Positions 1 through 12,894 are shown, numbered from the stretch's first letter. The stretch is 64,000 nucleotides of DNA from Myxococcus hansupus (GCF_000280925.3 NZ_CP012109.1:930001-994000), one strand, 5' to 3'. A program made the numbers and translations. The notes: generated by a model not told the origin, from the sequence alone.

Positions 1-1398
1 GTAGTAGCGGCGCGGCATGCCGTTGTTGCCCAGCAGGAACTGGGGGATGAACGTGGCGTTGAAGCCCAGGATGATGAGGGCCGCGGACACCAGACCCCAA
101 CCCTCGTGGTACGTGCGCCCGAACATCTTCGGGAACCAGTAGTGGAGGGCGGCCAGGAAGGCCATGATGGTCGCGCCCACCATGATGAAGTGGAAGTGCG
201 CCACCACGAAGTAGGTGTCGTGCCAGGCGACGTCCAGCGACACCGTGCCCAGCGCGATGCCCGTCATGCCACCGAACACGGTGAAGAACAGGAAGCCGCA
301 GAAGTAGGCGAAGGGCGTCCGGAAGTCGACCGCGCCCTTGTAGACGGTGCCCACCCAGTTGAAGACCTTGATGGCGGTGAACACACCCACCAGCATGGTC
401 AGCACGCCGAACAGACCGCCCGTGAAGGTGGACTGGCCGGACACGAACATGTGGTGGCCCCAGGCGAAGAAGCCGACGAAGGCGATGCCGAGGCTGGAGT
501 ACGCCACCGCGCGGTAGCCGAAGATGTTCTTGCGGCTGTAGGTCGCGACGACCTCGCTCATCACGCCGAAGGCGGGGAGCACCATGATGTACACGGCCGG
601 GTGGCTGTAGAACCAGAACAGGTGCTGGAAGAGCACCGGGTCACCGCCGCGGGCCGGGTCGAACATGCCGAACCCGAACAGGTTCTCCACCGTCACCAGG
701 CACAGCAGCAGACCGATGACGGGCGTGGCCAGCACCTGGATGCAGCTCGTGGCGTAGATGGCCCACACGAACAGGGGCATCTTGAACCAGGTGATGCCCG
801 GGGCGCGCATGGTGTGGCACGTCACGATGAAGTTGATGCCCGTGACGATGGAGCTGAACCCGATGATGAACGCGCCGAACAGCACCGGCGCCACCGTGGT
901 CGTCGTGTGCGCGCTGTACGGGGTGTAGAACGTCCAGCCCGTGTCCAGGCCGCCGTTGAGCATGCCCCACAGCGCGATGAAGGCGCCGCCCAGGTAGATG
1001 TAGAGCGACAGCAGGTTCAGCCGGGGGAAGGCCACGTCCTTGGCGCCCAGCATCAGCGGCAGCAGGAAGTTGCCGAAGACGGCCGGGATGGCCGGAATCA
1101 TGAACAGGAAGATCATGACCAGGCCATGGAGCGTGAACGTACGGTTGTACGTCATCGCGTCCATGATGGTCGGGCCCGGCGTCAAGAGCTCCACCCGGAT
1201 GAGCAGCGCGAAGATGCCGCCCACGAGGAAGAACAGCAGGACCCAGAACAGGAACATGAGCCCGATGCGCTTGTGGTCAACGGTCAGCAGCCACGACTTG
1301 ATGGTGGTGCCGTCGACCAGGTAGCTCGGGTGGTGGTCGTGATGCTCCTCGGGCGCGGGGGTGGCGCCCGGGGCTGCGATGCTACTGGATGGCGTCAT
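1..1398 (-). CDS. ctaD: Cytochrome c oxidase subunit I (partial, C-terminus off window)
   Basis: Catalytic haem-copper subunit of an aa3-type terminal oxidase in the inner membrane; it reduces oxygen and pumps protons. The 466 visible codons are open to the left edge, so the C-terminal end is missing. Landmarks of the family are present: HPAVY near residue 266 (CuB histidine and the cross-linked tyrosine), the HH pair near 315 (CuB), and [12 protein letters not shown] near 393-404 (haem ligands). The N-terminus is short and His-rich before a long series of membrane helices. The ATG at 1398 overlaps the end of ctaC by 17 bases, so the two are translationally coupled. It is the most distal gene seen in the act-sco-cta operon; subunits III and IV would be expected beyond the edge. 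Confidence 0.97.
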   Translation of the reverse strand, partial: MTPSSSIAAPGATPAPEEHHDHHPSYLVDGTTIKSWLLTVDHKRIGLMFLFWVLLFFLVGGIFALLIRVELLTPGPTIMDAMTYNRTFTLHGLVMIFLFMIPAIPAVFGNFLLPLMLGAKDVAFPRLNLLSLYIYLGGAFIALWGMLNGGLDTGWTFYTPYSAHTTTTVAPVLFGAFIIGFSSIVTGINFIVTCHTMRAPGITWFKMPLFVWAIYATSCIQVLATPVIGLLLCLVTVENLFGFGMFDPARGGDPVLFQHLFWFYSHPAVYIMVLPAFGVMSEVVATYSRKNIFGYRAVAYSSLGIAFVGFFAWGHHMFVSGQSTFTGGLFGVLTMLVGVFTAIKVFNWVGTVYKGAVDFRTPFAYFCGFLFFTVFGGMTGIALGTVSLDVAWHDTYFVVAHFHFIMVGATIMAFLAALHYWFPKMFGRTYHEGWGLVSAALIILGFNATFIPQFLLGNNGMPRRYY

Positions 1399-2428
1399 AG
1401 GCGGGTCCCTCGGAGGCGCCCTCGCGGACGTTCGGAGTGCGAAGCGACTTGATGTACTCGACGATGGCGGCCGTCTCCGGGCCCTGCAGCTTGCCCTGGT
1501 AGGTCGGCATCACGTTCTGGTAGCCCGCCACCAGGTGGGCGCCCGGGTCCATCATCGACTGGGTGATATAGGCCTCGTCCACGCGGATGGTCTGCCCGTT
1601 GTCGAGCTTCTCCTCGCGGTCATACATGCCCAGGAAGGTCGGGCCAATGTGCTGCGAGCCGTCCACGGAGTGGCACTTGAGGCAACCCTGCGTCCCGGCC
1701 AGCACCTGGCCCTGCTCCACCATGCGCGCCACCGGCGGCACCAGGGAGTTGTCGGCCAGCGCGTCCTGACGGTCCTGCAGCCGGCCGCGGCGCTGCTCCT
1801 GAATCCAGTCCTCGTACTCCTCCTCGGGGAGCACGACGACCTCGGCCAGCATCTTCGAGTGCGACAGGCCGCAGTACTCGGTGCACAGCACCTGGTACGT
1901 GCCCGGCTTGGTCGCCTCGAACCAGATCTGCGTGTAGCGGCCCGGGAGCGCATCCATCTTGATGCGGAAGGCCGGCACGTAGAACGAGTGCAGCACGTCA
2001 CGCGAGGTGATGAGCAGGCGCACCGGACGGTTGGCCGGCACGTGCAGCACGTTCACCCCGTTGGGGCCTTCCGGGTAGGCGAACTTCCACATCCACTGCT
2101 TGCCCATGACGTAGACGTCCATCGCGTCCTTGGGCGGCGTGGTGACCCACGTGAAGTCCCGGAAGCCGATACCGAACCAGGCCAGGAAGAACACGAGGGG
2201 AACGGAGACGAAGAGGAACTCCGTCTTCAGGGTGGGGACGACGTACTCCGTGGCCTGCGCGGGGAGTCGACGGCGGTAACGGAAGAAGAAGAACAGGGCC
2301 GCCAGACCAACCGCCGCAGACATCACCATCGTCGTACCGACGACGAAGTGATGCAGAAAGTCGATCCGCTCCGCGAACGTTGACGCGGCCTCCGGGAGGA
2401 ACAGGATATTGTTGAGAAGCTCGCTCAT
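1382..2428 (-). CDS. ctaC: Cytochrome c oxidase subunit II with fused cytochrome c domain (caa3 type)
   Basis: Electron-entry subunit of the caa3 oxidase, 348 residues. Two N-terminal membrane helices (about 28-50 and 70-90) are followed by the cupredoxin CuA domain, with the binding run CTEYCGLSH at 182-190 and a following Met. A C-terminal class I cytochrome c domain has CLKCH at 249-253 and a likely Met ligand in VMPTYQ. The fused haem domain makes this a caa3 rather than plain aa3 enzyme, so it can take electrons directly from a membrane donor. No lipobox cysteine is seen at the N-terminus. It starts 4 bases inside the end of the SCO gene and overlaps ctaD. Confidence 0.96.
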   Translation of the reverse strand: MSELLNNILFLPEAASTFAERIDFLHHFVVGTTMVMSAAVGLAALFFFFRYRRRLPAQATEYVVPTLKTEFLFVSVPLVFFLAWFGIGFRDFTWVTTPPKDAMDVYVMGKQWMWKFAYPEGPNGVNVLHVPANRPVRLLITSRDVLHSFYVPAFRIKMDALPGRYTQIWFEATKPGTYQVLCTEYCGLSHSKMLAEVVVLPEEEYEDWIQEQRRGRLQDRQDALADNSLVPPVARMVEQGQVLAGTQGCLKCHSVDGSQHIGPTFLGMYDREEKLDNGQTIRVDEAYITQSMMDPGAHLVAGYQNVMPTYQGKLQGPETAAIVEYIKSLRTPNVREGASEGPAYDAIQ

Positions 2429-3306
2429 GCCGCCGCGCCTTTCTTCAGCTCGCGCCTCCAGAAATAGATCAGCATCGTCGCCAGGGCGCAGAACACGGCA
2501 ATGCCGCCCAGGCGGATGAACCCGAAGATGTAGAAGCCATACCGCCGACTGGCGGTGTCATACTTGAAGCAGGACAGGATGACCTGGTCGAAGCTGGTAC
2601 CCACGCGGCCATTGGCCGCCTCCAGCAACGCCAGCTTCATGTCCGAGGGGGGAAAAGACGTCCCGTAGAGGTACCGGGAGATGCTGCCTTCCGGCGTGAG
2701 CACGTGCACCACGGCCGCGTGGGCGTACTGCTTCGTGCTCTCGTCGTACGTGTACTGGAAGCCCAGCGCGTCAGCGAGCTTGCGGATCTCCGCGTCGTCG
2801 CCGGTGAGGAAGTGCCACGGGGCCGTCTCCGGCTTGCCCATGGACTGCAGGTGACGCCGCCGCCGCTCCATGCTCTGCGCGGGGGTGTCCTCCGGGTCGA
2901 TGCTGACGGTGATGGCCTCGTAGTCCTTACCGAGCTCCAGCCCCAGCTCCTTCATCGACTGCACCTGGGCGTTGAGCACCAGGTTACAGAGCATGGGGCA
3001 GTTGTAATAGACGAGCGTGAGCAGGGTGGGCTTCGCCTTGGGCATCACGTCGCCCAGGCGCACCTCGCGCCCGGAGGCGTCGAGGAAGCGCGTCTGCGTG
3101 GGCACCAGCTCACCCAGACGCTCCTGCACGTCCACGCCCTTCACCTGCGGCGGCAGGTCCTGCTGCGCCTCCAGGATGGCCCGGGGCGTCTTCCCGGCGC
3201 CCGGCATGGCGGATGCTGGCACCGCGACGGCCAGCACCAGCGCCATGGCGGCGAGGAAGCCCGCGTGGCAGGCACGCGGGAGGATGTAGGAAAGGGTGGA
3301 CATCAT
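2425..3306 (-). CDS. SCO1/SenC family copper chaperone for CuA assembly
   Basis: Membrane-anchored thioredoxin-fold protein (293 residues) that in this family delivers copper to the CuA site of subunit II. A hydrophobic N-terminus (about 13-33, ending ASA) looks like a signal peptide. The thioredoxin-like core has the copper-binding CPMLC at 103-107 and the later conserved histidine region YAHAAVVH near 195-203. A C-terminal membrane helix (about 264-285) precedes a basic tail. The second anchor is unusual for short SCO proteins but common in versions within complex III/oxidase operons. Position directly before ctaC fits an assembly role. The first two codons are both ATG; the upstream one is used here. 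Confidence 0.92.
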   Translation of the reverse strand: MMSTLSYILPRACHAGFLAAMALVLAVAVPASAMPGAGKTPRAILEAQQDLPPQVKGVDVQERLGELVPTQTRFLDASGREVRLGDVMPKAKPTLLTLVYYNCPMLCNLVLNAQVQSMKELGLELGKDYEAITVSIDPEDTPAQSMERRRRHLQSMGKPETAPWHFLTGDDAEIRKLADALGFQYTYDESTKQYAHAAVVHVLTPEGSISRYLYGTSFPPSDMKLALLEAANGRVGTSFDQVILSCFKYDTASRRYGFYIFGFIRLGGIAVFCALATMLIYFWRRELKKGAAA

Positions 3307-3342
3307 TGCAGGGCGGCTCTTACGTCAGGGAAGCGGCGAAGG

Positions 3343-3810
3343 CTACTGCTGCGGTGCGGGAGGCGTCTGTCCGGGAGCGGTCTGCGGAGCAGGCGTGGGC
3401 GCCGGAGCAGGGGGCGGGTTGCGCTTCTGCTCGATGACCGTCTTCATCGCCGCGTCGATGCCGGGGTGCTTCTTCACGCCCGGCTGGTCTCCCCAGCCCG
3501 CGCGCAGCGCCTGGTCCTGGCCGCTGATCTTGTCCTCGGCGTGCCAGTCCTGCTCGAACAGGCGCTGGTTGACGATGCCAATCTCGTATTGGCCGATGGC
3601 CGCGGGGCGCGGAGGCGGGCCGTCCGGCTGGATCTCCGCCGTGGTCCGGACCTGGATCCACCAGGCCCAGACGATGCCCACCGCGAAGATGGCGAGCGAA
3701 CCCACGCCGATACCCACCACCTTGCCCATGACAAGGTGGTCTTCCTCGGCCGCCACGCCGTGCGCGCCAACGATGACGCGCGACTCGAGCTCAACCTGGG
3801 TCTTCTTCAT
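3343..3810 (-). CDS. Small single-span protein of the ACIII/caa3 operon, ActG-like candidate
   Basis: A 155-residue protein of uncertain function. One transmembrane helix lies at about 29-51 after a charged cytoplasmic N-terminus. The periplasmic part carries AGWGDQPGVKKHPGIDAAM (about 103-121), which by eye resembles the GWVD..gvv.iPIdrAM motif of small proteins next to oxidase genes. The last 30 residues are a Pro/Ala/Gln-rich tail. It sits between actF (4-base ATGA overlap) and the SCO gene. In other bacteria a seventh, single-helix ACIII subunit (ActG) occurs, and this gene is in a comparable place. Function as a structural subunit or linker of the ACIII-caa3 supercomplex is inference. 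Confidence 0.7.
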   Translation of the reverse strand: MKKTQVELESRVIVGAHGVAAEEDHLVMGKVVGIGVGSLAIFAVGIVWAWWIQVRTTAEIQPDGPPPRPAAIGQYEIGIVNQRLFEQDWHAEDKISGQDQALRAGWGDQPGVKKHPGIDAAMKTVIEQKRNPPPAPAPTPAPQTAPGQTPPAPQQ

Positions 3811-5054
3811 GGCTGCACGTACCTCAAGGACTCGGCGATGTAGGGGTCCTTCACCGTGAGCGTGTACTGGCCACGCGCCAGGAGGAGGGCCGTGCCCACC
3901 GCGATACCACCCACCCCGAAGAAGGCCGTGAGCAGCGACCAGTGGAACGTCGGGCCCGCGTCACCGGACAGCGCCGGCCAGACCAGCCAGTACAGGTCCA
4001 CCGCGTGGATGACGAGCAGGTACACGGCGACCACGGCCAGCTTGCGGGGCTGCAGCTTCAGCTTCCGGGACAGCAGGACGCCGAAGGGCAGCACGAAGTG
4101 CAGGAAGAACAGGGCGATGGAGAGCGGCCGCCACGCGCCGAAGATGCGCAGGCCGTACCAGGGCGCCTCTTCCGGGATGTTCGCGATCCACACCAGCAGG
4201 AACTGGGAGAAGGCGATGTAGGCCCAGAACGCCGTGAAGGCGAGCATCAGCTTGCCGAGGTTGTGGAAGTGGTCCAGCTTCACGAGACTGCCGTAGAGGT
4301 CCTTGCCCTGAGCGTTCACCGTGACGATGGTCAGGATGCAGAAGGCCGCCAGGAAGCTTCCGGCGAAGTAATAGACGCCGAAGATGGTCGACTGCCAGAG
4401 CGGCGTGAGGCTCATCAGCCAGTCGAAAGAAGCGAAGGTGATGGTGAGGGCAAGGAAAGGCAGCACACCCGGAGAGAACTTGCGCTGCTTGATGGTGAAG
4501 TCGAGCCCGCCCTCGGTGTCCTGCTTCAGGCTCCACGTCCGCAGCCGCCAGGCCGCGAAGGACCACAGGCCGAAGTAGATGATGTGGCGGACGCCCACGC
4601 CCGGGGGGAAGGACAGGTGGTTGTTCAGGTACCCGTGCTGCTTGTGGCTCAGGTGCTCCAGCTCCAGGCTGGAGTAGCCCTGGGTCAGCGAGGAGCCTTC
4701 CCACCAGGGGTACAGGTACGCGGCCATGGCCAGCAGGGGCAGGGCCAGCACGAAGAAGACGGGAATCACCGCGGAGGCCGTCTCCATGGTCCGGCGCAGC
4801 ACGATGAGCCACTTGGCCTTCGCCGTGTGGAAGATGGCCTGCATGATGAGGAAGGCGATGCTGATGCCCACCCAGTAGGTGAAGCCAATCAGGTACGCGT
4901 GCGCCGTCTCGCCCTTGGCGCTGGTGGCGAAGAAGCCACCCAGCGTGGCCAGGAGGCCCAGGATGCCCACGGCGAACGCGGGCACCATGAGCTTCGGCGT
5001 ACCGGTGTAGCGCTCGAAGCTGGTGTGCGAGGTGGTGGTGACGGGGGGACTCAT
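3807..5054 (-). CDS. actF: Alternative complex III subunit ActF (integral membrane, quinol-site type)
   Basis: Polytopic inner-membrane subunit of quinol:cytochrome c oxidoreductase (alternative complex III), 415 residues with about ten hydrophobic helices. It is a distant paralogue of ActC in the NrfD-like fold. The family-type segments are seen in the middle (HLSHKQHGYLNN, then FPPGVGVRHIIYFG, about 130-160). It follows actE with a 4-base overlap and precedes the small single-span gene, which matches the canonical act gene order. A long N-terminal stretch is cytosolic and Thr/Ser rich. No redox cofactor motif is present, as expected. Confidence 0.92.
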   Translation of the reverse strand: MSPPVTTTSHTSFERYTGTPKLMVPAFAVGILGLLATLGGFFATSAKGETAHAYLIGFTYWVGISIAFLIMQAIFHTAKAKWLIVLRRTMETASAVIPVFFVLALPLLAMAAYLYPWWEGSSLTQGYSSLELEHLSHKQHGYLNNHLSFPPGVGVRHIIYFGLWSFAAWRLRTWSLKQDTEGGLDFTIKQRKFSPGVLPFLALTITFASFDWLMSLTPLWQSTIFGVYYFAGSFLAAFCILTIVTVNAQGKDLYGSLVKLDHFHNLGKLMLAFTAFWAYIAFSQFLLVWIANIPEEAPWYGLRIFGAWRPLSIALFFLHFVLPFGVLLSRKLKLQPRKLAVVAVYLLVIHAVDLYWLVWPALSGDAGPTFHWSLLTAFFGVGGIAVGTALLLARGQYTLTVKDPYIAESLRYVQP

Positions 5055-5644
5055 CGGTTCTCCTGCGGAACGGGCTGCTGGCCGTCCGTGCGGGTATTGC
5101 GGGCGGTCTGGAGCGCGCGGACGTAGGCGACCACGGCCCAGCGCTCGCGCAGGTCGAGCTCGCCAGAGAAGGACGGCATCACGCCGTAGCCCTCATTGAT
5201 GGCCATGTAGAAGTGGCCGTCCGTCTTGCTCGCCAGGTCCAGCAGCGAGGGCGGCAGGCGCAGGCCCATGTTCTCCGCGACGACGCTGTTTCCGTCGCCC
5301 AGCACGCCGTGGCACTGCGAGCAGACGATGTTGTACTTCTTCTGACCCAGGGTCAGCAGGTTCTGGTCCACCGTGATGGGCACGTGGGCAATGGGCTGAC
5401 CACCGCTGCGGCCGGTGAGGGCCACCTGGCGCTGCACGGCGTCCTTGAGCTCGGGGAGCTTGTCGAAGCGCTCACGAGGAACGGTGCCCTGGGGGGGCGT
5501 GCGCATGGCGCGGCCGTCCGCCCAGAAGTCGGACGCCTCGTAGTACTCGTACTTCGCCTGGTGCTCCATGCGCTGGAGGAACTCCGAGCTGACGTTGCAG
5601 CCCGTGAGCGCGGCGAGTCCGGCGGCGGGGATGAGCCACCTCAT
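5051..5644 (-). CDS. actE: Alternative complex III subunit ActE, monohaem cytochrome c lipoprotein
   Basis: Monohaem c-type cytochrome, 197 residues, the electron exit subunit of the complex. The start at 5644 gives an ATGA overlap with actD and a short lipoprotein signal ending LAALTGC, with the lipidated Cys at 16. An open frame reaches further upstream but would bury this signal. The haem motif CSQCH is at 108-112, and a Met ligand candidate lies in YGVMPSF near 155. The context (actD before, actF after) fixes the identity more firmly than the sequence alone. The protein should be anchored in the periplasmic face of the inner membrane. Confidence 0.92.
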   Translation of the reverse strand: MRWLIPAAGLAALTGCNVSSEFLQRMEHQAKYEYYEASDFWADGRAMRTPPQGTVPRERFDKLPELKDAVQRQVALTGRSGGQPIAHVPITVDQNLLTLGQKKYNIVCSQCHGVLGDGNSVVAENMGLRLPPSLLDLASKTDGHFYMAINEGYGVMPSFSGELDLRERWAVVAYVRALQTARNTRTDGQQPVPQENR

Positions 5645-6186
5645 TCCTTCTCTCCCGTGACGAGGGTCACCTGGGTCGCGCCCAGGGCCTTGAGCTGATC
5701 CATGACCGGCGCCGCGTCCGAGCCCGTCGCCTGGGGAACGCTCAGCCAGAAGCCGTGCGTGGAGGCGGTGCGGAAGTCCTCGGACTCGAAGACGGGGTGG
5801 TACGGCTGGGGCAGGCGGCTGAGCCCCAGCAGACCGAAGAAGATGCCGAAGGCGGCGAACAGCACCCCCAGCTCGAACGTGATGGGCACCCAGGCGGGCA
5901 GCGACAGCAGGGGACGACCACCGATGTTGAGCGGGTAGTCGATGGTGTTCATCCAGGTCTGCATGGCCAGCGCGGTGGCCACGCCCGTCAGACCGCCGCA
6001 CAGGGCGATGAAGGGCACGCGCGAGGGCGGCAGACCGAGGGCCTCCGAGCCGCCGTGAAGCGGGTACGGAGAGTAGGTGTCCATCCCCTCGAAGCCCTTC
6101 TCCCGCATCTGGCGGGTGGCATCCACGAGGGCGTCCGGCGTCGGGAACTCCGCCAGGACCCAGGAATCGAGAACGGTGGCTTCCAT
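5641..6186 (-). CDS. actD: Alternative complex III subunit ActD (DUF3341)
   Basis: A 181-residue membrane subunit with two hydrophobic helices (about 59-80 and 95-120), matching the DUF3341 ActD family. The N-terminal cytoplasmic domain has the family feature of a short ferredoxin-like start (LAEFPTPDALVDATRQMREKG) and the PYPLHG segment near 40. It carries no cofactor; its role in ACIII is structural. It lies 4 bases after actC and overlaps actE. Length is normal for the family. Confidence 0.92.
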   Translation of the reverse strand: MEATVLDSWVLAEFPTPDALVDATRQMREKGFEGMDTYSPYPLHGGSEALGLPPSRVPFIALCGGLTGVATALAMQTWMNTIDYPLNIGGRPLLSLPAWVPITFELGVLFAAFGIFFGLLGLSRLPQPYHPVFESEDFRTASTHGFWLSVPQATGSDAAPVMDQLKALGATQVTLVTGEKE

Positions 6187-6190
6187 GACT

Positions 6191-7606
6191 CTAGTGCGCT
6201 CCGTGGGTGTCCGCGCCGTGGTGGGCGTGCGCGGCGTGCTTGAGCTCGAGCTGGAGTTCCTTCACTTCCATGACGGCGACGGCCGGCACGAACTTGAGGA
6301 ACAGCAGGAACAGGGTGCCGAACAGGCCCAGGGTTCCGACGTAGATGGACCAGTCCACCCAGGTCGGCGTGTAGATGCCCCAGGACGAAGGCAGGAAGTC
6401 CTGGCTCAGCGAGGTGACGATGATGATGAAGCGCTCGCACCACATGCCGATGTTCACCGCGATGGAGGCCACCCACATGATGGGGATGCTCGTGCGGCAC
6501 TTCTGGAACCAGAAGATGTTCGGGGTGATGACGTTGCAGGCAATCATCAGCCAGTACACGCCGGCGTAGGGGCCCGTGGCGCGGTTCACGTAGAACGTCC
6601 ACAGCTCGTACTGGTTCTGGGAGTACCAGGCGACGAAGTGCTCCATCAGGTATCCGTAGGAGACGAGCAGGCCCGTCGCCAGGATGACCTTGTTCATGTT
6701 CTCCAGGTGGCGGTCCGTGATGACGTCCCGCAGACCCAGGTACTTGCGCGCCGGGATGATGAGGGTGATCACCATCGCGAAGCCGCTGAACACGGCGCCG
6801 GCCACGAAGTAGGGCGGGAAGATGGTGGCGTGCCAGCCGGGGAGCAGCGAGACGGCGAAGTCGAAGGAAACGATGGTGTGCACGGACACCACGAGCGGCG
6901 TGGAGAGGCCGGCCAGCAGCAGGTAGGCAATCTTGTAGTTGTGCCAGTGCCGACCGGAGCCGCGCCAACCCAGCGCGAACAGGCCGTAGATGGTGCGCTG
7001 CAGCTTCGTCTTGGACGCGTCACGCAGGGCCGCCAGGTCCGGGATGAGACCCACGAACCAGAAGAGCGCGGACACCGTGAGGTACGTCGAGATGGCGAAC
7101 ACGTCCCACACCAGCGGCGAGCGGAACTGCGGCCACGCGCCCAGGGTGCTGGGGTAGGGGAACAGCCAGAAGGCGAACCAGGGCCGGCCCGTGTGCAGCA
7201 GCGGGAACAGACCGGCGCACATGACGGCGAACAGCGTCATGGCTTCCGCGAACCGGTTGATGCTCGTGCGCCACTTCTGCTGGAAGAGCAGGAGGATGGC
7301 GGAGATGAGCGTACCGGCGTGGCCGATACCGACCCACCAGACGAAGTTGATGATGTCGAAGGCCCAGCCGACGGGCTGGTTGTTACCCCACACGCCGATA
7401 CCGCGGGCCAGCGTGTAGGTGACGCCGATGACGAGCAGGCCCAGGGCGCTGAGCGACAGGCCGAAGAGCATGAACCAGCCCTTGCCCGGCTTGCGCCAGA
7501 CATGGTCCAGCAGCGTCTCGGTCAGGGTGACGTCGTCATGGTGCGGCGCGACGAGGGGACGCGGCTCGAGCGGATCGAGCGCAGCGTTGGCAGCAGTTTC
7601 AGCCAT
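6191..7606 (-). CDS. actC: Alternative complex III subunit ActC (NrfD-like quinol-binding)
   Basis: Polytopic NrfD/PsrC-type membrane subunit, 471 residues, about ten helices, which contains the quinol oxidation site of alternative complex III. Recognisable family segments include [14 protein letters not shown] (about 91-104) and [17 protein letters not shown] near 375. The C-terminus is His/Ala rich ([15 protein letters not shown]), an oddity that could bind metal but may be low-complexity only. It follows actB by 3 bases, so the two are coupled. ActB passes electrons from this subunit to the haem subunits. Confidence 0.95.
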   Translation of the reverse strand: MAETAANAALDPLEPRPLVAPHHDDVTLTETLLDHVWRKPGKGWFMLFGLSLSALGLLVIGVTYTLARGIGVWGNNQPVGWAFDIINFVWWVGIGHAGTLISAILLLFQQKWRTSINRFAEAMTLFAVMCAGLFPLLHTGRPWFAFWLFPYPSTLGAWPQFRSPLVWDVFAISTYLTVSALFWFVGLIPDLAALRDASKTKLQRTIYGLFALGWRGSGRHWHNYKIAYLLLAGLSTPLVVSVHTIVSFDFAVSLLPGWHATIFPPYFVAGAVFSGFAMVITLIIPARKYLGLRDVITDRHLENMNKVILATGLLVSYGYLMEHFVAWYSQNQYELWTFYVNRATGPYAGVYWLMIACNVITPNIFWFQKCRTSIPIMWVASIAVNIGMWCERFIIIVTSLSQDFLPSSWGIYTPTWVDWSIYVGTLGLFGTLFLLFLKFVPAVAVMEVKELQLELKHAAHAHHGADTHGAH

Positions 7607-7609
7607 GGC

Positions 7610-10800
<3,191 letters not shown>

Positions 10801-10804
<4 letters not shown>

Positions 10805-11463
10805 CGGTGGCATGTGGAGCAGCTCTCGCGCGAGTGGACGTCGTACGCTTCTGCCAACTGGCGACCCAGGTCAGCGGCCTTGGTCTTGTCTTCGGGCGGG
10901 GTCCAGGTCATCGAGGTGATGAACTCGGTCGGCCGCAGGTGGGGCTCCGGATTGCGGTGGCAATCCAGGCACCAGGCCATGGTGAGCGGCGCGACCTGCT
11001 CGACCGCGGCCATCTGATCGACGCGGCCGTGGCAGGTGGCGCAGCCGACGCCCTTGGCCACGTGGATGGAGTGGTTGAAGTAGACGAAGTCCGGGAGGTT
11101 GTGCACCCGGATCCACGGAATGGGCATGTCGGAGAAGAAGGCCTCGCGAACCTTGGTCAGGTACGGGCTCTTGTTCCAGACCTGCGCGTGGCAGGACATG
11201 CACACCGTGGTGGAGGGGATGCCCGCGGAGGGCGCCTCCTCGACGGACCAGTGACAGTACCGACAGTCGATCTGCTCATCACCCGCGTGGTGGCGGTGAT
11301 CGAACTCGATCGGCTGTTCGACGGGTCGCTGCTGGCCAGTGACGTACGGCGAGCGCACATAGGCCATGAGGCCGCCGATGCCGATGGCCGGCACGGCAAG
11401 GAGCGCCGCGGCGGACAGCCGCGACACCGTGTTCGTCCAACGTGGGAAGAGAGGGCCGCTCAT
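10801..11463 (-). CDS. actA: Alternative complex III subunit ActA, pentahaem cytochrome c
   Basis: First gene of the respiratory operon, 220 residues. One N-terminal helix (about 16-36) anchors a periplasmic domain with exactly five CXXCH haem motifs: CRYCH 67-71, CMSCH 88-92, CATCH 141-145, CLDCH 165-169 and CSTCH 215-219. Extra histidines (DHRHHAG at 55-61, HSIHV at 131-135) can act as distal ligands. Five haems with one membrane anchor is the signature of ActA. The last haem motif ends one residue before the stop. The operon promoter should lie in the ~400 bases upstream. Confidence 0.95.
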
Positions 11464-11864
11464 ACCGGGACCATGGGCAAGGGGGCTTCTACAACAGCAC
11501 CCGTGAAGGGAACGAAAGACGAGGCGTGGGCGTTACCGGGCGCGGGGAGCGGAGGGGCATTCCCGGCCCCACTGGGGCGGGTGGGCGGTGGCTCCTGGCG
11601 CACTGAAGGCGAAGCGGACACGTCCAACGAAACCTCTATTAGTAATGCCGTGGGCGGGGCCCTCCTCCTCTCCCTGCCCTAATGCGGCGCGGGACCATCG
11701 GGCATCGACACGGCAGTGTCAACCATTCAGATATGGCGGGAGGGGGATACCACTTCCTCGCGCGGGGGCGGAAAGTCGCGGTCGCGCGGTGATGAATCTC
11801 TCTTCTGGCGGGAGGTAGGGACGATTGAACGAAGCATGCGTCAGGGTGGATCAGCGCCCGTGAT
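11464..11864 (-). promoter_or_regulatory. Non-coding region upstream of the act-cta operon
   Basis: About 400 bases between the start of actA and the stop of the HNH gene, with no credible gene. It must hold the promoter of the respiratory operon and the 3' end of the repair-cassette transcript. On the minus strand a TTGACA hexamer is complementary to 11717-11722. It overlaps a dyad GACAC-GGCA-GTGTC at 11707-11720, which could be an operator. No convincing -10 box follows at the standard distance, so the promoter assignment is weak. I saw no terminator with a T-run after the HNH gene. Confidence 0.35.
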
Positions 11865-12239
11865 TCACGTCTCGTCGTCGTCCTCGTCGGCCTCGGGCGG
11901 CCGCCAGCGCTCACGGCGGCGGGCCAGAAGCCGCTCCACCAGCTCCCGGGCCCGTGCGTCCCGGTGGTAGCGGAGGTCATGCCGGGAGCCCTTGCCCTGA
12001 TTGCACCGGGCGCACGCCAGGCCCAGGTTGGTCAGCGCCTCCGTTCCGCCGGCCGTCTTCGGGAGGATGTGCTCGATGGTGGCGCGGCTGATCGGCTCGC
12101 CATCCAGGCCGACCCATAAGTGCGCGTTGCAGTGCAAGCACTTGCCGAGCCACGCCTCGCGGTCCCGGTGGGTGGCTCGCTCGAAGGTATTATCTGTTTC
12201 GATGATACCCAGAATCTTTCGACGCTTGGCCTGACTCAC
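11865..12239 (-). CDS. HNH endonuclease, last gene of the repair cassette
   Basis: A 124-residue stand-alone HNH nuclease. The fold is visible: a zinc-type CLHC at 34-37, the catalytic IEHILP with His 57, Asn 71, CARCNQGKG at 76-84 with Asn 80, and His 87. There is no intron, intein or DNA-binding add-on. It starts one base after the stop of the PdeM gene on the same strand, so it is probably transcribed with the ligase/helicase cassette. The usual four-gene cassette does not include an HNH protein, which makes this a candidate extra component; chance placement remains possible. The DNA target cannot be read from sequence. Confidence 0.88.
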   Translation of the reverse strand: MSQAKRRKILGIIETDNTFERATHRDREAWLGKCLHCNAHLWVGLDGEPISRATIEHILPKTAGGTEALTNLGLACARCNQGKGSRHDLRYHRDARARELVERLLARRRERWRPPEADEDDDET

Positions 12240-12240
12240 C

Positions 12241-12894
12241 CTACACCTCGACGACCGCGGGGCTGGCGATGGCGAAGATGCGATCGCCCGCGCGGCGGGT
12301 GACGTTGGCCCCGCCGGTGAATGCGCTGAATGCCGGAAGCACGCCCACGCCGGGACCTACATGGAAGCAGGGAAGCCGCAGGCTGTCGCCTCTTCCGCCC
12401 AGTCGCACCATGGGATGGAGGTGACCTGCCCACACGTAGCGCCCTGCCGCGGGCTCCGGGTGGTGGGCGAAGCGGAAGGGGCCTTCGTCTGCGTGTGTCT
12501 CCCGCACGTCCAGGCGCCAGCTTTCGGGCAGCGTCTTCAGGTGCCGGTCGTGGTTGCCCCGCACGAGCACGCACGCCACGTGCGCGTGTGTCTCACGCCA
12601 GCGGGCGAGCCGCTCGACCAGGGCGGGGGTGATGCCCTCGCGCGAGTGGATGAGGTCCCCCAGCAGGAGCAGCCGGCGGGCTCCGGTGGCGGTGAGCGCG
12701 GCGGACAGGCGGGCCAGGTCGTCCTCCAGCACGCCGGTGGGCAGGGGGATGCCGTGCTGCTGGAAGCTCTCCGTCTTGCCCCAGTGGAGGTCCGCCACGG
12801 CCAGGGTTCCGGTGTCGGGCCAGTAGAGGGCCCGCTCGGGGAGCAGCTCCAGCGCGGTGTCCGCTACGCGGACCTGGCATCTTCGCGAGTCCAT
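12241..12894 (-). CDS. pdeM: Ligase-associated DNA damage response phosphoesterase PdeM
   Basis: Calcineurin-type metallophosphoesterase of 217 residues. All metal-binding blocks are visible: VADLHWGK (D35, H37), GDLIHS (D80), GNHD at 113-116, the HH at 144-145 and GHLHP at 157-161. In this family the enzyme cleaves DNA-type phosphodiesters and is always found with a helicase, ATP-dependent ligase and exonuclease, as here. Start at 12894 was chosen because it gives the normal family N-terminus; the frame is open far upstream inside the helicase gene. It overlaps the helicase by 31 bases and is followed after 1 base by the HNH gene. Confidence 0.92.
   Translation of the reverse strand: MDSRRCQVRVADTALELLPERALYWPDTGTLAVADLHWGKTESFQQHGIPLPTGVLEDDLARLSAALTATGARRLLLLGDLIHSREGITPALVERLARWRETHAHVACVLVRGNHDRHLKTLPESWRLDVRETHADEGPFRFAHHPEPAAGRYVWAGHLHPMVRLGGRGDSLRLPCFHVGPGVGVLPAFSAFTGGANVTRRAGDRIFAIASPAVVEV

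Noticed and set aside
11865..12239. HNH gene as a homing endonuclease or intron remnant
   Set aside because: It stands alone with a normal start and stop and interrupts no gene; no intron or intein boundaries are visible.
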